Of a stretch of 64,000 nt of DNA, positions 11,208-22,601 are shown piece after piece; position 1 is the first letter of the stretch, and every line of letters begins with the position of its first letter. The notes under the pieces were generated by a model that saw nothing but the letters and a program-made list of their open reading frames with translations, made no database searches and was not told where the DNA came from. The stretch is from Mrakia gelida (Eukaryota > Basidiomycota > Tremellomycetes > Cystofilobasidiales > Mrakiaceae), in NCBI GenBank assembly GCA_024345305.1, contig BRON01000002.1, positions 496,001 through 560,000 of the forward strand, written 5' to 3'. The position numbers were made by a program, and so were the translations under genes.

Positions 11208-13821
11208 CTAAGGCAAAGGCTGATCGTCGTCCATCGACATGTCCTCGATAACCTCCACCTTCGCTTCCTTCTTGACTCCGTTCCCGTTCGCGTTCCCGTT
11301 GGTGCTGGGCTCTCCTCCGCCGGCGAGCTTCTCGAGCTCCCAAGACCTGCGAGGCGAAAGGGGAAGAAGAGGAAGGGGTCAGTTTCGAAGACGGAACGAA
11401 GCGAAAACGAAAAGACGCGACTCCGTTCGCCTCGCTGCTCTCGAGCGAGCGAGGAGAGAGATAGAGCAGATGGGCGAAGACTCACCTATCAAACCACTTA
11501 TTCGGATGATCCACACTCTCTCCCCCTCCAGTCCCCTCTCCCTTCTTCACTCCTCCCGGTCCCGAATGCGTGATCTCGAACACCCTCGTGCAGGCGACGT
11601 GGTAGTGGGTGGACTTGACCTGAGCGAGGACCTCCTGCATGTCGAGACCGTTGATGTGGTAGGTGTTGGCGAGGTAGGATTGGAGACGATCGGTGGAGAA
11701 GTGTCGGAAGGGACAGCCGTGGGTGTCTCCTGCTCCGGGTTGGTTGACGGTGAGGATGGTTTGGCAGCTGCGAGGAGGGGAGGAGGAAGAGGAGGTGGTG
11801 GGTGGGAGGAGGGAAGAAGTAAAGGAAGAGAGAGAGGGAGAGGAGATGGGTGGGAGGGAGGGAAGGGATGGGAAAGGGAGGGAAGAGGGAGGGTCAGCGA
11901 GTGAACGAAGACGACGCGTCGAACAAGACGAGAGGAAGAGTCGTTCAGAAACTCACCTCTTCGGAGGATAGTTCTTCTTCCCACCCACGAGACCGTACGA
12001 GTGCTTGATGTTGTACTCGTAGTCCTTCCTGAACTTGTCGTCCGACATCTTCCCACCGACGTTGAACATCTTCCTCCACCAGATCAACGCTTCCTCGACC
12101 GACAGACCGACTCCCTGCAAGACGAACAAACGAAACCAACGATCAGCTCCCTCGTCTCTTCTCCATCTCCGTCTTCGAGCCGTCCTTTCCCTCCCCACCT
12201 CATCGCCCACCCAAGTGAGAGCAGCAAGAGCTCACCTTCAAGAACAACCCCAACTGCAACCTCGCGAAATGCTTGAGATGCTTCTGCTCCTTCCCCGTCT
12301 CCCAGAGATGTCTCGCGCACGGAGGGAAGTGGCGAGGAGCGAGATGGTCCACCTGTTCGGCTGTGACGCGTTCCGAATTCTCGTCGTCGGGCATGTACTC
12401 GGACGAGGTGGATCCGTTGAGGTAGGAGAGGGAGAGATGGTTGAGGATGGGGAGGAGTCGAGCGTCTTCGTCTAGACGAGGGAGGTGTTTGGCCGTTGTC
12501 TAGTGGGTCGAGGAGGAGCGGAAGGACGAGCGTCGGTCAGTTCCGATGAGAGCAGCAGAGGTTCTGGGTCCAGTCGACGAAAGGAAGACGCGAAGAAGAA
12601 GGGAGGGAGGGGAAGTCGAAGCTCACCTCGAGACCTCGTTCCAATCGCTCCTGGAAAGCCTGCAGCACCAAACTCATCTGCTCCTTCTGAGGTACGTAGG
12701 CGAAACCACCCTTCAGGTAGACCATCCTCCTCGAGACAAGATCAGGGACGAGGGTCCAGGGGACTTTAAAGAACGTCTCTCTCGCCCAAGTCGGAGAGAG
12801 AGTAGGGGTTGTCGAGAGGAGTTCGGCTTGGAGGGACTCTTTCTCTTCGGGGGAGACCTGTGGTCGAGAGAGATGGGAAGAGAAGAAGAGGAAGGTATGG
12901 TTAGCGTAGCGAGATCGAAGGGAGGGCGTGTAGCTGGCGAGCTCGAGCAAGGAAGGAGGTTGGGCACTCACGATGGTCCAATCGAGCTGGAGAGCTTTGA
13001 GGAAGCTCTGACGTTCCTCGGCGTCGTCTGATTCGAATCGTAGACGGAAGAGGGTAGTCTCGGCTTTCAGGAAACGACGTCGAAGCTCCTCACTGATTGA
13101 AAGAAGGGACGAAAGCAAGAGCAAATGGTCAGCGAACGAGGAGAGCTCGAGCTCGAGTTCCCCTTCCTTCCCTCCTCCTCCCTCGACTCCCCCGCCCTCG
13201 CTCCGCCAAACCAGAGACCAAAGCGGTATAGAACGAGAGCTCACCTTCCGCAGAATGCGAGCCTGAGTACGAAATGTGATACGACGTCCTTCTTCCTCTC
13301 CTTGTCGTGATCTGTTGATTTGGCGGTGTTGGCGGCGAGAGGGAGGTACTTTGCAGACGCCGCCTTGAAGAGGGTGGTGAGCTGAGAGTGAGGGAGACCT
13401 CGGATATGAGAAGATTCGACCAGAGCGAGCACTGAGAGAAGGTTCGAGACGCGTGTGAGCTCGAGGGTTGGACGAGAAGGAGGAGGGAACGAAGGAGAAG
13501 GGAGGGAAGGGAAGGAAAGAGAGAGCTCACTTCTTAGACGAGCGATAGCGAACTCCTCAAACTCTTCCAGCGTGACATCATCAACAGGTTGCTCGTTGTA
13601 ACTGAAAAGAGCAAGGGGAGAGTGGAGTCAGCGAAGGAAGGATGGAGGAGAAGGGAAGGGAAGGCGAGAAAGGGAGGAAGGGATGAAGCTCACAAGCTGA
13701 GCCTCCAAGGATACTTTGACGAGGATGGATGCCGCTGAACCTGAGGACCGGAGCCAGAAGCGACGTCGCTCGTCCGTGATCCTGAAGCTCGACTCGATGC
13801 TGGTGCTGTAGCTCGGAACAT
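11208..13821 (-). CDS. PRI2: DNA primase large subunit
   Basis: Regulatory, Fe-S subunit of DNA primase in the DNA polymerase alpha-primase complex, acting in the nucleus at replication initiation. N-terminus MFRATAPASSRA, then KYPWRL and VDDVTLEEFEEFAIARLRVL as in other PRI2 proteins. The middle carries WTIVSPEEKESLQ, WTLVPDLVSRR and GGFAYVPQKEQ. The C-terminal Fe-S domain shows the four expected cysteines: FPPCARHLW, RCQTILTVNQPGAGD, THGCPFRHF and YHVACTRVFE. The tail is acidic (VEVIEDMSMDDDQPLP). The start at 13821 is preferred because an earlier in-frame ATG is absent; the frame opens further upstream only through a GTG. About nine introns. It lies head to head with ATG101, the start codons 140 bp apart. 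Confidence 0.9.
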
Positions 13822-13961
13822 GCGTGGAGGGAAAGGGAAGGGAAGAAGGGAAGGAGTCGAAGGTGAGGTTCGAAACACGCGACGCGAACTCGTCCAAAGT
13901 GCTCAACGAGCGAGGACTGTGCTTTCGAGAGCTCTGATTCGTTGACACTCAGACAGCCACC
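13822..13961. promoter_or_regulatory. 140-bp shared PRI2/ATG101 promoter
   Basis: Only 140 bases separate the two divergent start codons, so both promoters must overlap. An ACGCGA motif, close to the ACGCGT box of MBF-type G1/S regulators, lies near 13880. Any cell-cycle control is inference. Confidence 0.45.
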
Positions 13962-15183
13962 ATGGATTTTGATACCTTCGAAGCTACTCTCGTAAGCTCA
14001 TCATGGCTGGCTTATCACGACTGAGACGATTCTGACTCTGCTCTCCTTCTCTGTGCAGACTGTCGAGCGCTCTCTCGTCAAAGACGTCCTTCGAGGTCAG
14101 CTCCGATCTCTCCTTCCTTCCTTCTCTTCCCCTCCCTCGCTGATATGTCCCTCTTTTCGCCTCACTCTCAGCCATTCTCCTTAGCATACTCTTTCATCGA
14201 ACCTACACAGCAGTCGTCCCAACAACCATCGACGTGCTCGACGTGACCTTCGTTCGTTCAATTTCCACCTTCCGTCGAGCTCACTTATCTTCCTTCCTTC
14301 CAAGCTCACGAACTCGCCACCCTCTCGTTTGCTCTGCAATCCAAACAGTCAATACCGAAGGATCCATCGATAGAGAAGATCGTATCAGATCGAGTAGAAG
14401 CCCTCTGGAAATCTATAGGGTCGGAACGGACGACAAAGGGACAGGTGAGCTCATTCGACCATCTCCTCCCTGATCTCTCGCCTCGTCGCATCCTCCTCGA
14501 CCCCTCGATTTGGTACCTGCAGCTGACTCTGATCTCCATCTTCTTTACACAGTGCTCTCTAGTCTTCTCAGAGAAGATCCCGAAGAAGACCTGGTTCGGG
14601 AAAGGAGAGGTCCGTTCCGTTCTCGAGCTCACCTCCGCTGAACCGTCCTCTCTCCTCCTCTTTTCGCTTCGTACTGACCTGGTATTGGCTCTTCTTTCGC
14701 ATCATAGGACGACATCCCATGGGAGAAATGGATCCTCAACCTCGACATCCGCTCAGGTTCTACGGAACGAGGTTCGTTTACCGCTCTCGCTCGCACTCAA
14801 CTGCACTCTCCTCCTCCCTTTCCATCCTGCTCTGTCTCTCCCTTTCGCCCCATCTGACTCACTCCCTCTCCCCTCTTCTCTCCTCCCACTCAACTCCTTC
14901 TCCAGAGCGCAACCAAATCTCCACTCTCACAACAACGCACCTCCAGTCCCTCCTCCTCCGCCTCATCGACTTCGTCACCTCCGCCAAACGAGCTCACATC
15001 CCTCTCAAGGCTGAGATCCTCCCCGGCGAGGAACACCTGAGGCCGTGGAGGATTGAGATCGGTGGGGAGGTGACGAGTGGGGGTGGGGGGCATCTGGTGG
15101 GTGGGCAGAGGGAAGGGTCGGGTGGGAGTGTTGAAGGTGGGACTGGGGAGGAGAGTACGGGTGGTGGGTGGACGTTGGGTTGA
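13962..15183 (+). CDS. ATG101: autophagy-related protein 101
   Basis: HORMA-domain partner of Atg13 in the Atg1/ULK initiation complex; fungi other than budding yeasts use Atg101 to stabilise Atg13. Exons read MDFDTFEATL, TVERSLVKDVLR, AILLSILFHRTYTAVVPTTI, then DVLDVTF and HELATLSFALQ. They continue DRVEALWKSI, LVFSEKIPKKTWFGKGE and DDIPWEKWILNLDI, then QSLLLRLIDFV and AHIPLKAEILPGEE. The TWFG element matches the exposed WF finger that recruits downstream autophagy proteins. The C-terminal tail is unusually Gly-rich (about 35 residues after the domain). About six introns. One exon junction (before HELATL) is uncertain. Confidence 0.85.
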
Positions 15184-15619
15184 CGGTGGAAGCAGGAGAC
15201 GTGGGGATCGTTGTTGTATGTCATGACATATTTTTGAACGAAATCTCAGGCCGGACGAGGTAGAGAGAGAGATAGAGTCGGGACGGAGCTTACGTTCTCG
15301 ACGCGTCGAGCTCATTCTCGCGCATTTACCCTCTGCGTCTCTCTTCGCGAGCGTGCCTGGTAAATATCTTCGTCAGTGTGAAGTCGCGAAAGGTGGGAAG
15401 AAAGAATGATAGCAGGTCCAGCAGCGAGGAGAGCGGAACGCGACGTGTCTTCGATTTGAGAACATAACCGCTCGCTCTTAGCTCTCTCCTTTTTTCGCAC
15501 AGCTAAGGACCAAACGGATCCACTTCTCTCGTGTCTGTACAGATGCATAACCCTTTCTCAACGTTGAGCTGGAGCCCCAAGCTCGAGAGTGGGAGGAGAA
15601 CGAGAACGAAAGCAGCGAG
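15184..15619. other. intergenic between ATG101 and the U3 unit
   Basis: No coding frame with the local codon bias. Contains CGACGCGTCG near 15299. The last 150 bases lead into the block conserved between the two U3 units. Confidence 0.35.
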
Positions 15620-16268
15620 CTCGTCCAAAACTTTCGCTCGACCTTCCTCCTTTTCGCTCGAAGAAAAACCTTCCTCCCGACCTTTTTCTCCCACTCTCGC
15701 ACTCCTCCTCGCCTCTACCACCACCATCTCCCACCTCTCGCAGATAGATTAAACCAACCCTCGCCTCTCCTCTCCTCCTCCCTCACGTGAGAGCGGTGCT
15801 CGGCAGAATCCCTCTTCAGCTCGAATTCTCCCTCCCTTTCGTGTCTCTTCATTGACCACGTTAGTCCTCCCTTCCCCCCCTACTGCTTCTCCCTCTCTCT
15901 CTTCCCACTTACTGACCTCGCCCTTCCTTCTTCTTCTCTCTTCACAGACTCTGCAGGATTCATTTCTATAGAGAAACAACTGGTCTTGCTAGTTTTAAAC
16001 TAGCCACATCATTTCACGCTCGAAGCTGAAACGACTACCCACAGCCCTTCACGGAGGACATGCAGCTTTTCCTTCTTTCGAGGAGGAGAAGCTGTCGATG
16101 AAGTGGATCGACTCTTGATGCTCCTCGCTTGCGAGGTTAGTGGATAGACGGTATCGGGCTCGTGGGACTTTTCTGAGAGCGTGGCTTCACCTTCCCTCCC
16201 CTCCCCTCTGAACTCGACTCTTTTTCTTGCTCTTCGGAGTGAGGGAGGTTGATGGCTGAGGTTTCGTG
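15620..16268 (+). repeat. U3 duplication unit, copy A
   Basis: About 650 bp that recur in the same orientation at 36727-37381. The identity is patchy upstream (blocks around CTCGTCCAAAAC, TTTTCGCTCGAAG and GCAGAATCCCTCTTCAG), nearly complete over the RNA, and good for about 80 bp downstream (TGAACTCGACTCTTTTTC, GTTGATGGCTGAGGTTTCGTG). The shared flanks probably hold promoter and 3'-end signals. Confidence 0.8.
15853..16184 (+). ncRNA. SNR17: U3 small nucleolar RNA, copy A, with spliceosomal intron
   Basis: U3 guides pre-rRNA cleavage in the nucleolar SSU processome. The 5' exon is a few bases (TTGACCAC, GAC box at 15854). An 88-nt intron follows (15860-15947, donor gttagt, branch ctgac, acceptor ttcacag). 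Exon 2 begins ACTCTGCAGGATTCATTTCT and continues ATAG. Spliced, it aligns with the 5' GAC/A'/A boxes of U3, with 12 bases between GAC and the GAT of box A as in human U3. A perfect hairpin follows (stem CAGCTTTTCC / GGAGAAGCTG). Box C-like TGATG and box D-like CTGA (16173) close the 3' domain. The mature length of about 240 nt fits U3. The 3' end is approximate. Confidence 0.82.
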
Positions 16269-17334
16269 TTACTTCTTGAGGTCGGCTCGAGCTGTCGGGG
16301 AAGGAAGAGAGGCTGGGGCGAGGAAGGAGGGAGGGAGGGAAGGAGGTTGAGCTCGCGCTCGTCCAAATTTTGAGTTTTCGTTTCCTCGCTCGCTCTCGGT
16401 CACTCGTACCTTTTCTGTCTCGATACCATGCTCTTCCTCAGCTTTTCGTTGGCAGCCGTTCTCCTGGTGTGGGCGAGAAAGAAAAAAAGACAAGTGCGAA
16501 GAAATGAACGGCAAGGCGAGAAGGCAGGAGGAAAGTTGAGCTCAGCCTTCGAGCTCACCCCAACGGCTTCCTTCCCCTCCCACCTCCCTTCCCTCTTCTG
16601 TACTCCCTCAACCTCTAGGAGCCGCCCTCGGACGATCTTCGCCATAGCGCCCTCGATCTTTGCTCGTTTTGACCGCTGCGAAGGCGATGGGAGTCGGAAA
16701 GGTCGAGTCGACTCGAGCTCAACGACTCCTTCGCACAGGAGAAGATCGAAGCTCGAGTCGACGAAGGTGAGCTCTTCTCCTTTCTTTCACTCTGCGCAAG
16801 CTCGCATCGGCTTGCGAAGCTGGATATGTCGACGAGACGGAGGGATCTCGCGTCTTGGAAACCTGTCTGGGACGATAGGAAGGGTCTCAGAGGTCCAAAG
16901 TCGTTGTCGAGGAAACATGCGATCGTTGTCGCGAGAACGAGCCTGCTTCTCTGCTTTTCTCGCCTCCTCGCAGTCTAACCTCTCGACTGACATCTGCTGT
17001 CTTTCTCTTCTTCACTAGCCCTTCCTTCTCCCAGCTATAGCGGTTTCGATTAGCATCCGAGCGAGGGCGGACTCGTTCGCTTCCGATTCCCACACCTGAG
17101 ACCTCGCTCTTCGCACGAACGCCAACCTGTCTTTTCTGGGAACGCGCCACTCAAATCTTCTCTCTCTCCATCGAGCCGCAGTCCTGGCTCCAAGATCTCA
17201 GCTGACGATTTCGACCTGAAACTCCTTTCTTCAGCTCGTTCAAAGGTTCGCTCAACCACCATCCCACCTCGCTCTCCCTCTCTCTTCTTATCGGCTGTCT
17301 TCGAGCGAACTCTCGTCCCCCTAACCTTCTCGGA
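16269..17334. other. 1-kb region with unassigned open frames
   Basis: Several frames are open with plausible splice sites. One on the minus strand could read through KRAKIEGAMAKIVRGRLLEV at about 16680-16550 with a possible intron after it. I could not build a convincing model on either strand. The last 120 bases before 17335 look like a 5' UTR with an intron (gttcgctcaacc...). Treat as an unresolved small gene or a long leader. Confidence 0.25.
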
Positions 17335-19407
17335 ATGGAACACCTCATCGCTTTGGCTAAGAGGGTAACCTTGCCGATGCTCACCCAGAAGGTTCGACCA
17401 GCTGAGAAGGTTATGAAGCATCTTTTGGTGGGAGGTTTGACGGAGTGTTTACTGTTTGGGGTCATCACCGTTCGTCCTCCCCTTTCAATCGTCGATATAC
17501 TTCGAGGATCAAGTGCGCTGATCATTAACTGTCTTCTTATCTATCGCCAGGTTCAAGTCGTGAACTACTATAAGGACTTCCCTCGACACGACCGTGTGAT
17601 CCGCTCGACAGTCGCCGTTCGTCCTCCTCCTCGTTCCCTTCCTCGATCTTCCTTCTCTGGATCGTTCTACGACTGATGGCTGCCTATTCGACTTCGCAAC
17701 CACAGGTCATCTTTATCCTGAACATCATTCAGCTGTTCGCCAGCTCGACGAGCCTCGTCAACATCACCCTCCAATTTCGTCCGTCCTCACCTCCCTCCCA
17801 CTCTCCGCGCCACGTTCTTTCCCCCATCCATCTCTTAATCGATCTGACGAGAGATTCATCTCATCTCATTCCTTTCGCCATCAACTCCAGGTACTCTCAA
17901 ATGGCTTTCCTATGCTGCTACTTCGCCCGTCGTCCTCCTCGACCACCTCACGAGTCCTCTTCTCGTTGCTATCCGTAAGTTCCCTTCTCTTCTTCCTCCC
18001 AGCAGCCGATGCAAATGCATCTAGTAGCTCACGTTGGCTGAGCTGCGTTCGCCTCTTCACCTCCTCTTCTCTCATTCAACAGCTCACATCCTTCTCATTC
18101 GAAAATCGGTCGCCTTTGCGCGTTCTCTCGAGAGTCGGCGGCAGACCTGGATCACCGTCTTCGCTTGCGTTCTCTTCTTCGGTGCTGCAGCTTGTTTCAT
18201 CTCGTGAGTGAGACCTCTTCGAAGCTTCGAGCGGACGAAGGAAGCTGACCGCGTCGCTCCGTTCTTTCCCTTTCAGCGGATCCGCCGCCATGGTCGCCAT
18301 CTTCCTCGAAGGTCGACGTTGGATCGGCAAAGTCATACCTCCTGGCACCATCGACTACTGCTCCATCCTTCTCGGAGTGAACTTGACATGCTCAGCGGTG
18401 AGCCCTCTTCGAATCGACAGCTCTCGAGTCGCGTCCCGTTTCGCTCGTCCGCTGATTCCTGACTCTGTTCTCACGTCAGGTTGTCGATGTTATCCTCGCT
18501 GGTACCCTGACTTGGGAGCTTCGATCGTCGAACACTGGAGCCTTCAAGGGAACGAACGCTCTTCTCAACGGGCTGATCGCCATTCTCCTCGCGAACGGAG
18601 TCGTCTTGGCCGGGTGCGTTTCCTCCTTCTCCTCCACGCTCAAGCCTCTTCTCACACTCTGTCCTCTTTGACCAGTCTTCAAATCGCCATGGCTGTCATC
18701 TTTCTCACGGCGAGGGATCTTCCCCTGGCTCCCGTTGGCTTGACAATCCTCGCGTCAGTCGCGTCACTTCTGCCTCCTCGCACGTCGTCCTTCTCCTTCC
18801 CTGACCTTTGATTCTTTCTCTTTCGACTATTCAGAAAGTTCTACTCGATCACCTGTCTTCTTATCATCTGCCGTCCCCTGGAGATCCAGCGAGCTGTTAC
18901 TCTAGCCCTCGACAACGCGTCGACGGCTGCTCAAATCAGCCACGGACGGTACTCCGATGCCGTCCGACCCAATGCGGGCCTTCCCAGCTTCGTTCGTAGG
19001 GACAGTTCGGCACCACCGATTCTCGAGAGGAGTCCAGAGAGCGACGAGATCCTGGAGAAGGCTTTGAGGATGAAGGTACGTCCGTTTTCTCCTCTTTTGG
19101 TTTGGACGCGCGCGGCTCACTTTTTCGCGTTGTCTGTTCTCGCTCTCAGCAGCCTTCGACAACCTTCTCCGATACACCTCCTTCTTCTCCCGGAACGTCC
19201 ATGTCGGTCCCATCTCTCTACAAGAACGACGTCCCTCTCCTCGCCCTCCCATCCCCTCCCCCTCGTCGTACATCCTCCCTTCTCTCGCTGGCGTACGACA
19301 GCCAGGAACTCGATCTCAGCTATATACTGGGTGAGGCTCAAAATGAGGAGGCTGGGAGGAGAGATCGCAGTCAGCCAAAAGACCTGAGTCGGTTCAGTTT
19401 TCGTTAG
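17335..19407 (+). CDS. multi-pass membrane protein, DUF6534 type
   Basis: Begins MEHLIALAKRVTLPMLTQ, then VGGLTECLLFGVITVQVVNY and YYKDFPRHDRVIRS. Six or seven hydrophobic segments follow: VIFILNIIQLFASSTSLVNI, TLKWLSYAATSPVVVLD, WITVFACVLFFGAAACFISG, IDYCSILLGVNLTCSAVVDV, LLNGLIAILLANGVVLAGL and FYSITCLLIICRPLEIQRAV. This matches the large basidiomycete family with DUF6534 (seven-helix, gain of W-E-x-R-x-S near helix 6: LTWELRSSNTGAFKGTN). No function is known for the family. The cytoplasmic tail is long and Ser/Pro-rich. About nine introns, several only 50-60 nt. Confidence 0.8.
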
Positions 19408-19723
19408 ATAGTCTCGTCGTCGCGTCGGGCTCTCTTTTGATTTTGGGTCTCTTCGTTCTTCTCCTTCATTTTATAGCGTTTAGTACCGGTTCGCATGCCT
19501 TTGTATTCTACCCTCTCGAGCCCTAGAGCTCACTATCGTCGACTGCTGAAGAAGGAAAATCGAGACGCGTCGCGGACGGACACAAATAAGAAACGCCGAC
19601 GATGGAAGGGGACAGCCGAGCTCAACCTCTCCTTCCTCCCATCCAATCCCGCTTCTCCAACTCTATAGGCCCTCAGCCCAGCCCTTTTCATGGAACTCTG
19701 GAGGAGTCGGCCAGACTGAGAAG
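19408..19723. other. intergenic
   Basis: 3' flank of the DUF6534 gene and leader of the next locus. GACGCGTC near 19563. No gene seen. Confidence 0.35.
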
Positions 19724-20109
19724 ATGTCGATCGATGCGGACTGCTTCGCCTCGACTCCCTCCCTCTTCGGCGACTCCTCTCTCTGGGAGGCGAGCTCGAG
19801 GTTAACCTTCCCTCCTCTCAGCGCCGTCTGAACGAGACCATCCGACTTTTTTCTCGATCCCTCAACAGGACGGAGGCCATCGAGCAGTCAAACATTCTCG
19901 TTCATCAACGCAAACCAAACTTCTCGCCCACCACCAAGCTCAGGAACACTCCAACCCTAGCTCAGCCGAAGGGAGCGAACAAGCTCAAGAGTCGGAGGAG
20001 GATCCAAATCTTTCTGCTTCACCCTCCCTCGCCATCAACACCCACCCCGTTTAGACTTTACCGACTCTTACTCTCCAAAAGGAAAAGGCGAAAAGGTTTG
20101 CTCTTTTGA
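19724..20109 (+). CDS. possible small protein gene, unrecognised
   Basis: ATG at 19724 opens MSIDADCFASTPSLFGDSSL with strong local codon bias, running to a possible donor at 19801 (gttaac). A 68-nt intron ends CAACAG at 19868, after which the frame reads TEAIEQSNILVHQRKPNFS and stays open to about 20109. The same downstream frame is also open through the putative intron (SQRRLNETIRLFSRSLNR), which looks helical. I cannot decide between models and recognise no family. It may instead be 5' sequence of the FAM72 gene. Confidence 0.28.
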
Positions 20110-20296
20110 ATATCGGCTCAGCACAAGTGACGTTCCAGTTAGACGAGTCCGAGCTGACCTCTCACCGCCATCCCTCCCTCCCTCCCTCCCTCCTCCGCCT
20201 CCCTCTTGTTCGCTTCCTCCCTTTCTCTTCCAGTTCTTCTCTTCTTCCGACCCCCTCCTCCCCTCTTTCTTCCCAGCAACCTCTTTCTCGTCGCGA

Positions 20297-22547
20297 ATGG
20301 ATCCTTCGCCTGCCACGAGCCCTTCCATGCCTCTCCTCATCGACACCGAGGAGAGCAGCCCTCGAGTTCAGGTCCCTTCCTCGCCCTCCTCCGCCAGAGC
20401 TTCACCTTCATCCACAACGCTCGCTCAGGAGCTCTCTTCTCAGCGTAAGTTCCCCCTCCCCCATCTCTAGCTGTCAGATCAGTTTGGAAGATTCTCAACA
20501 GATCGTCACTTCCCTCGTCCCCCTGAGACGTTCGAACCTTGAGCTGACCTCCTCCCTCCCTCCCTCTTTCCCTTTGACCGACGCTTCTTGTTCTCCATTT
20601 TATTCTCGCAGCTATCCCAATCTGGCCTTCGACCTCCAACCCACCCTCCCTTCTCTCGACATCTCAACGAAGTCCTTCCCCTCCTCCCCTCATACCGATC
20701 TCCGTGGCCAACGAGTTGTTCTCCTATGCCCCTCACAACTCGTCCCTCTCCTCCTCTTCCTCGCCCAACCCCTCCTCCTATCAACCCTGGGCGGCTCCAC
20801 CAGCATCTCGTACGAGCATGGAAGAGTACCTCGCTACCGATCCGGGACCCTTTCCTCTCCAAATACGAACTCGCTCGCAACCCTCGTCGTCGTCGCCGTC
20901 CTCGGCCGTTCACCTCTCCCAACCTCCTCACCCGTCCCTCGCTTCCTACGCCCAGCAACCCGCTTTCGACGGACCTGGATACCAACACCCTCAAGCATGG
21001 TCTCCCTTCCGACGAGTCACTCAGGAGGTCGGTCAACATCCGAGCTCGTTCCCTTCAGAGCCGTCGACAACGACGAGGATGTCCGCGTCTCAGGGCTGGA
21101 TGACGGGAGCGAATCAGTCTTCGACGCGAGAGCAGCAACAAGCCTACTACGTTCGCCTTCAACAGCAGCAGCACGAGCTCCTCGTCGCTCAGGCGTTCGC
21201 TTCAGGTCGAGGTCGATCTCAGCAGCATCAGGTCGGAGGATCGTCGTCGTCGTCGGCGGGAAGTCAACAAAGGATCGAGGTCGTCGACGAGAGTTCAAGA
21301 CTCTACTTCCCTCCGCCTCACCTCCACACCACCAACAACCAAACCTCCGTATCCTTGGATTCTCCGACTCCTACAACCGCTCTCTCTCAACCGACGGCAG
21401 CGAACTCGTCGAACGCGCCGATTCAGCGAACCGCGTCGGCCAACCTGGGTCACCGTGTTTACCTCCTCGCCTGCTCGCACTGTGCTCTTCCTCTGACGGA
21501 TCGAGGTATGAAGGTCAGTATAATCTCCTTCTTCTATCTTCTCATGCCTCGGACTCGCTCGTTTCGAACAGCTACATCTCTGACACGTCGTTTCACCTCC
21601 ACGTTTCATCGGTCCTCAGGCCGTCCTCCTCCTCAAACCGCACATCTCCCTCTACTCCACCGACGCCGTCCCAGTCAACGTCGGACCTCTCTTCATCCCC
21701 GACGGAGGAGGAGAAGCTCCCAAGGATGGACCTGAGAGGACTTGCGACTGCCTGACTCAAGGTTTAGGGTGCTGTGGGTGCGGGTCGTTGCTGGGTGAGT
21801 TCGAACCTTCTCTTCCCTCCCTCCCAGCATCTGGAAACTTCGACGCTGACAGATATTTACCTTTCGCCCCATAGGATACTACATTGCTGTCGCCTGCGCC
21901 AGATGCACGAGCTCCGTCGCCAAGAACCAGAGGTCTGCGAACGGACATCGCGTGAGTTTCCTCGTCGAGGGTTGGACGCGTCGTTGTCGTTCGCTGACCT
22001 TCTCTCTTCCTCTTCCTCGGTTCCTCCAGTTCGTCTTCCACCAAAACGAGGTCGTCTCTACCGAACGTCTCTACACTCCCAACGAACCAGGCGTCGTCTC
22101 CTCCGCCTTCCCCTTCACCTCGCTCGCCAGCTCGTCCTCCTTCCAGACATCCTCGAACCTCTCGCTCTCGACTACCAACCACATCTCCCTCATCGAAGAC
22201 ACGTCAGCCCACAAGCGATCCACCTCAGCTTCATCGGAGTCAGATTCCTCCCCTACTGGATCCCGGCCATCGAGTACCGACAGCATTGTGTCTCGAGGAA
22301 GAGCTCTGCTCGTGAGTCTTCGTTTCTCCTTCCCTTTCTTCTTCGAAGCTTTCGCTCTTCGATCGACCCTCTTTCTGACCCTCGCCTCTTATCTTCTCTC
22401 CAGGCTGGCGACGTCGTCTTCTGGCGAGACCTCGTCAAGGGAGGCGAACGAGTTGCTCCCTGGTTCGGACCTCGCGACGCCGGCAAGAAAAGAAGGAGGG
22501 ACGACGAAAAGGTCGTCAACGTCGGTGCTCGTTTCGTCGGGAGGTAG
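20297..22547 (+). CDS. FAM72 family protein with long low-complexity N-terminus
   Basis: Begins MDPSPATSPSMPLLIDTEES. An N-terminal region of over 300 residues rich in Ser, Gln and Pro precedes the domain. The domain reads VYLLACSHCALPLTDRGMK, AVLLLKPHISLYSTDAVPVN, RTCDCLTQGLGCCGCGSLLG, YYIAVACARCTSSVAKNQRS and NGHRFVFHQNEVVSTERLY. The paired CxxC motifs, RGMKAVLL, the CGxxLGYY turn and GHxFxFH match animal FAM72. A C-terminal part (GDVVFWRDLVKGGERVAPWF) ends in a basic tail. In mammals FAM72A binds uracil-DNA glycosylase UNG2 and lowers its activity; whether that holds here is unknown. The extension makes it several times longer than animal FAM72 (about 149 residues). Confidence 0.82.
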
Positions 22548-22564
22548 CTCGACCTCGTTCTTTG

Positions 22565-22601
<37 letters not shown>

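Noticed and set aside
20106..21755. 549-residue ORF overlapping the FAM72 gene
   Set aside because: It is a shadow frame: the FAM72 domain and codon bias lie in the frame starting at 20297, and this frame has no domain.
22570..22599. CT repeat as a promoter element
   Set aside because: It lies between two convergent 3' ends, so a simple microsatellite is more likely.
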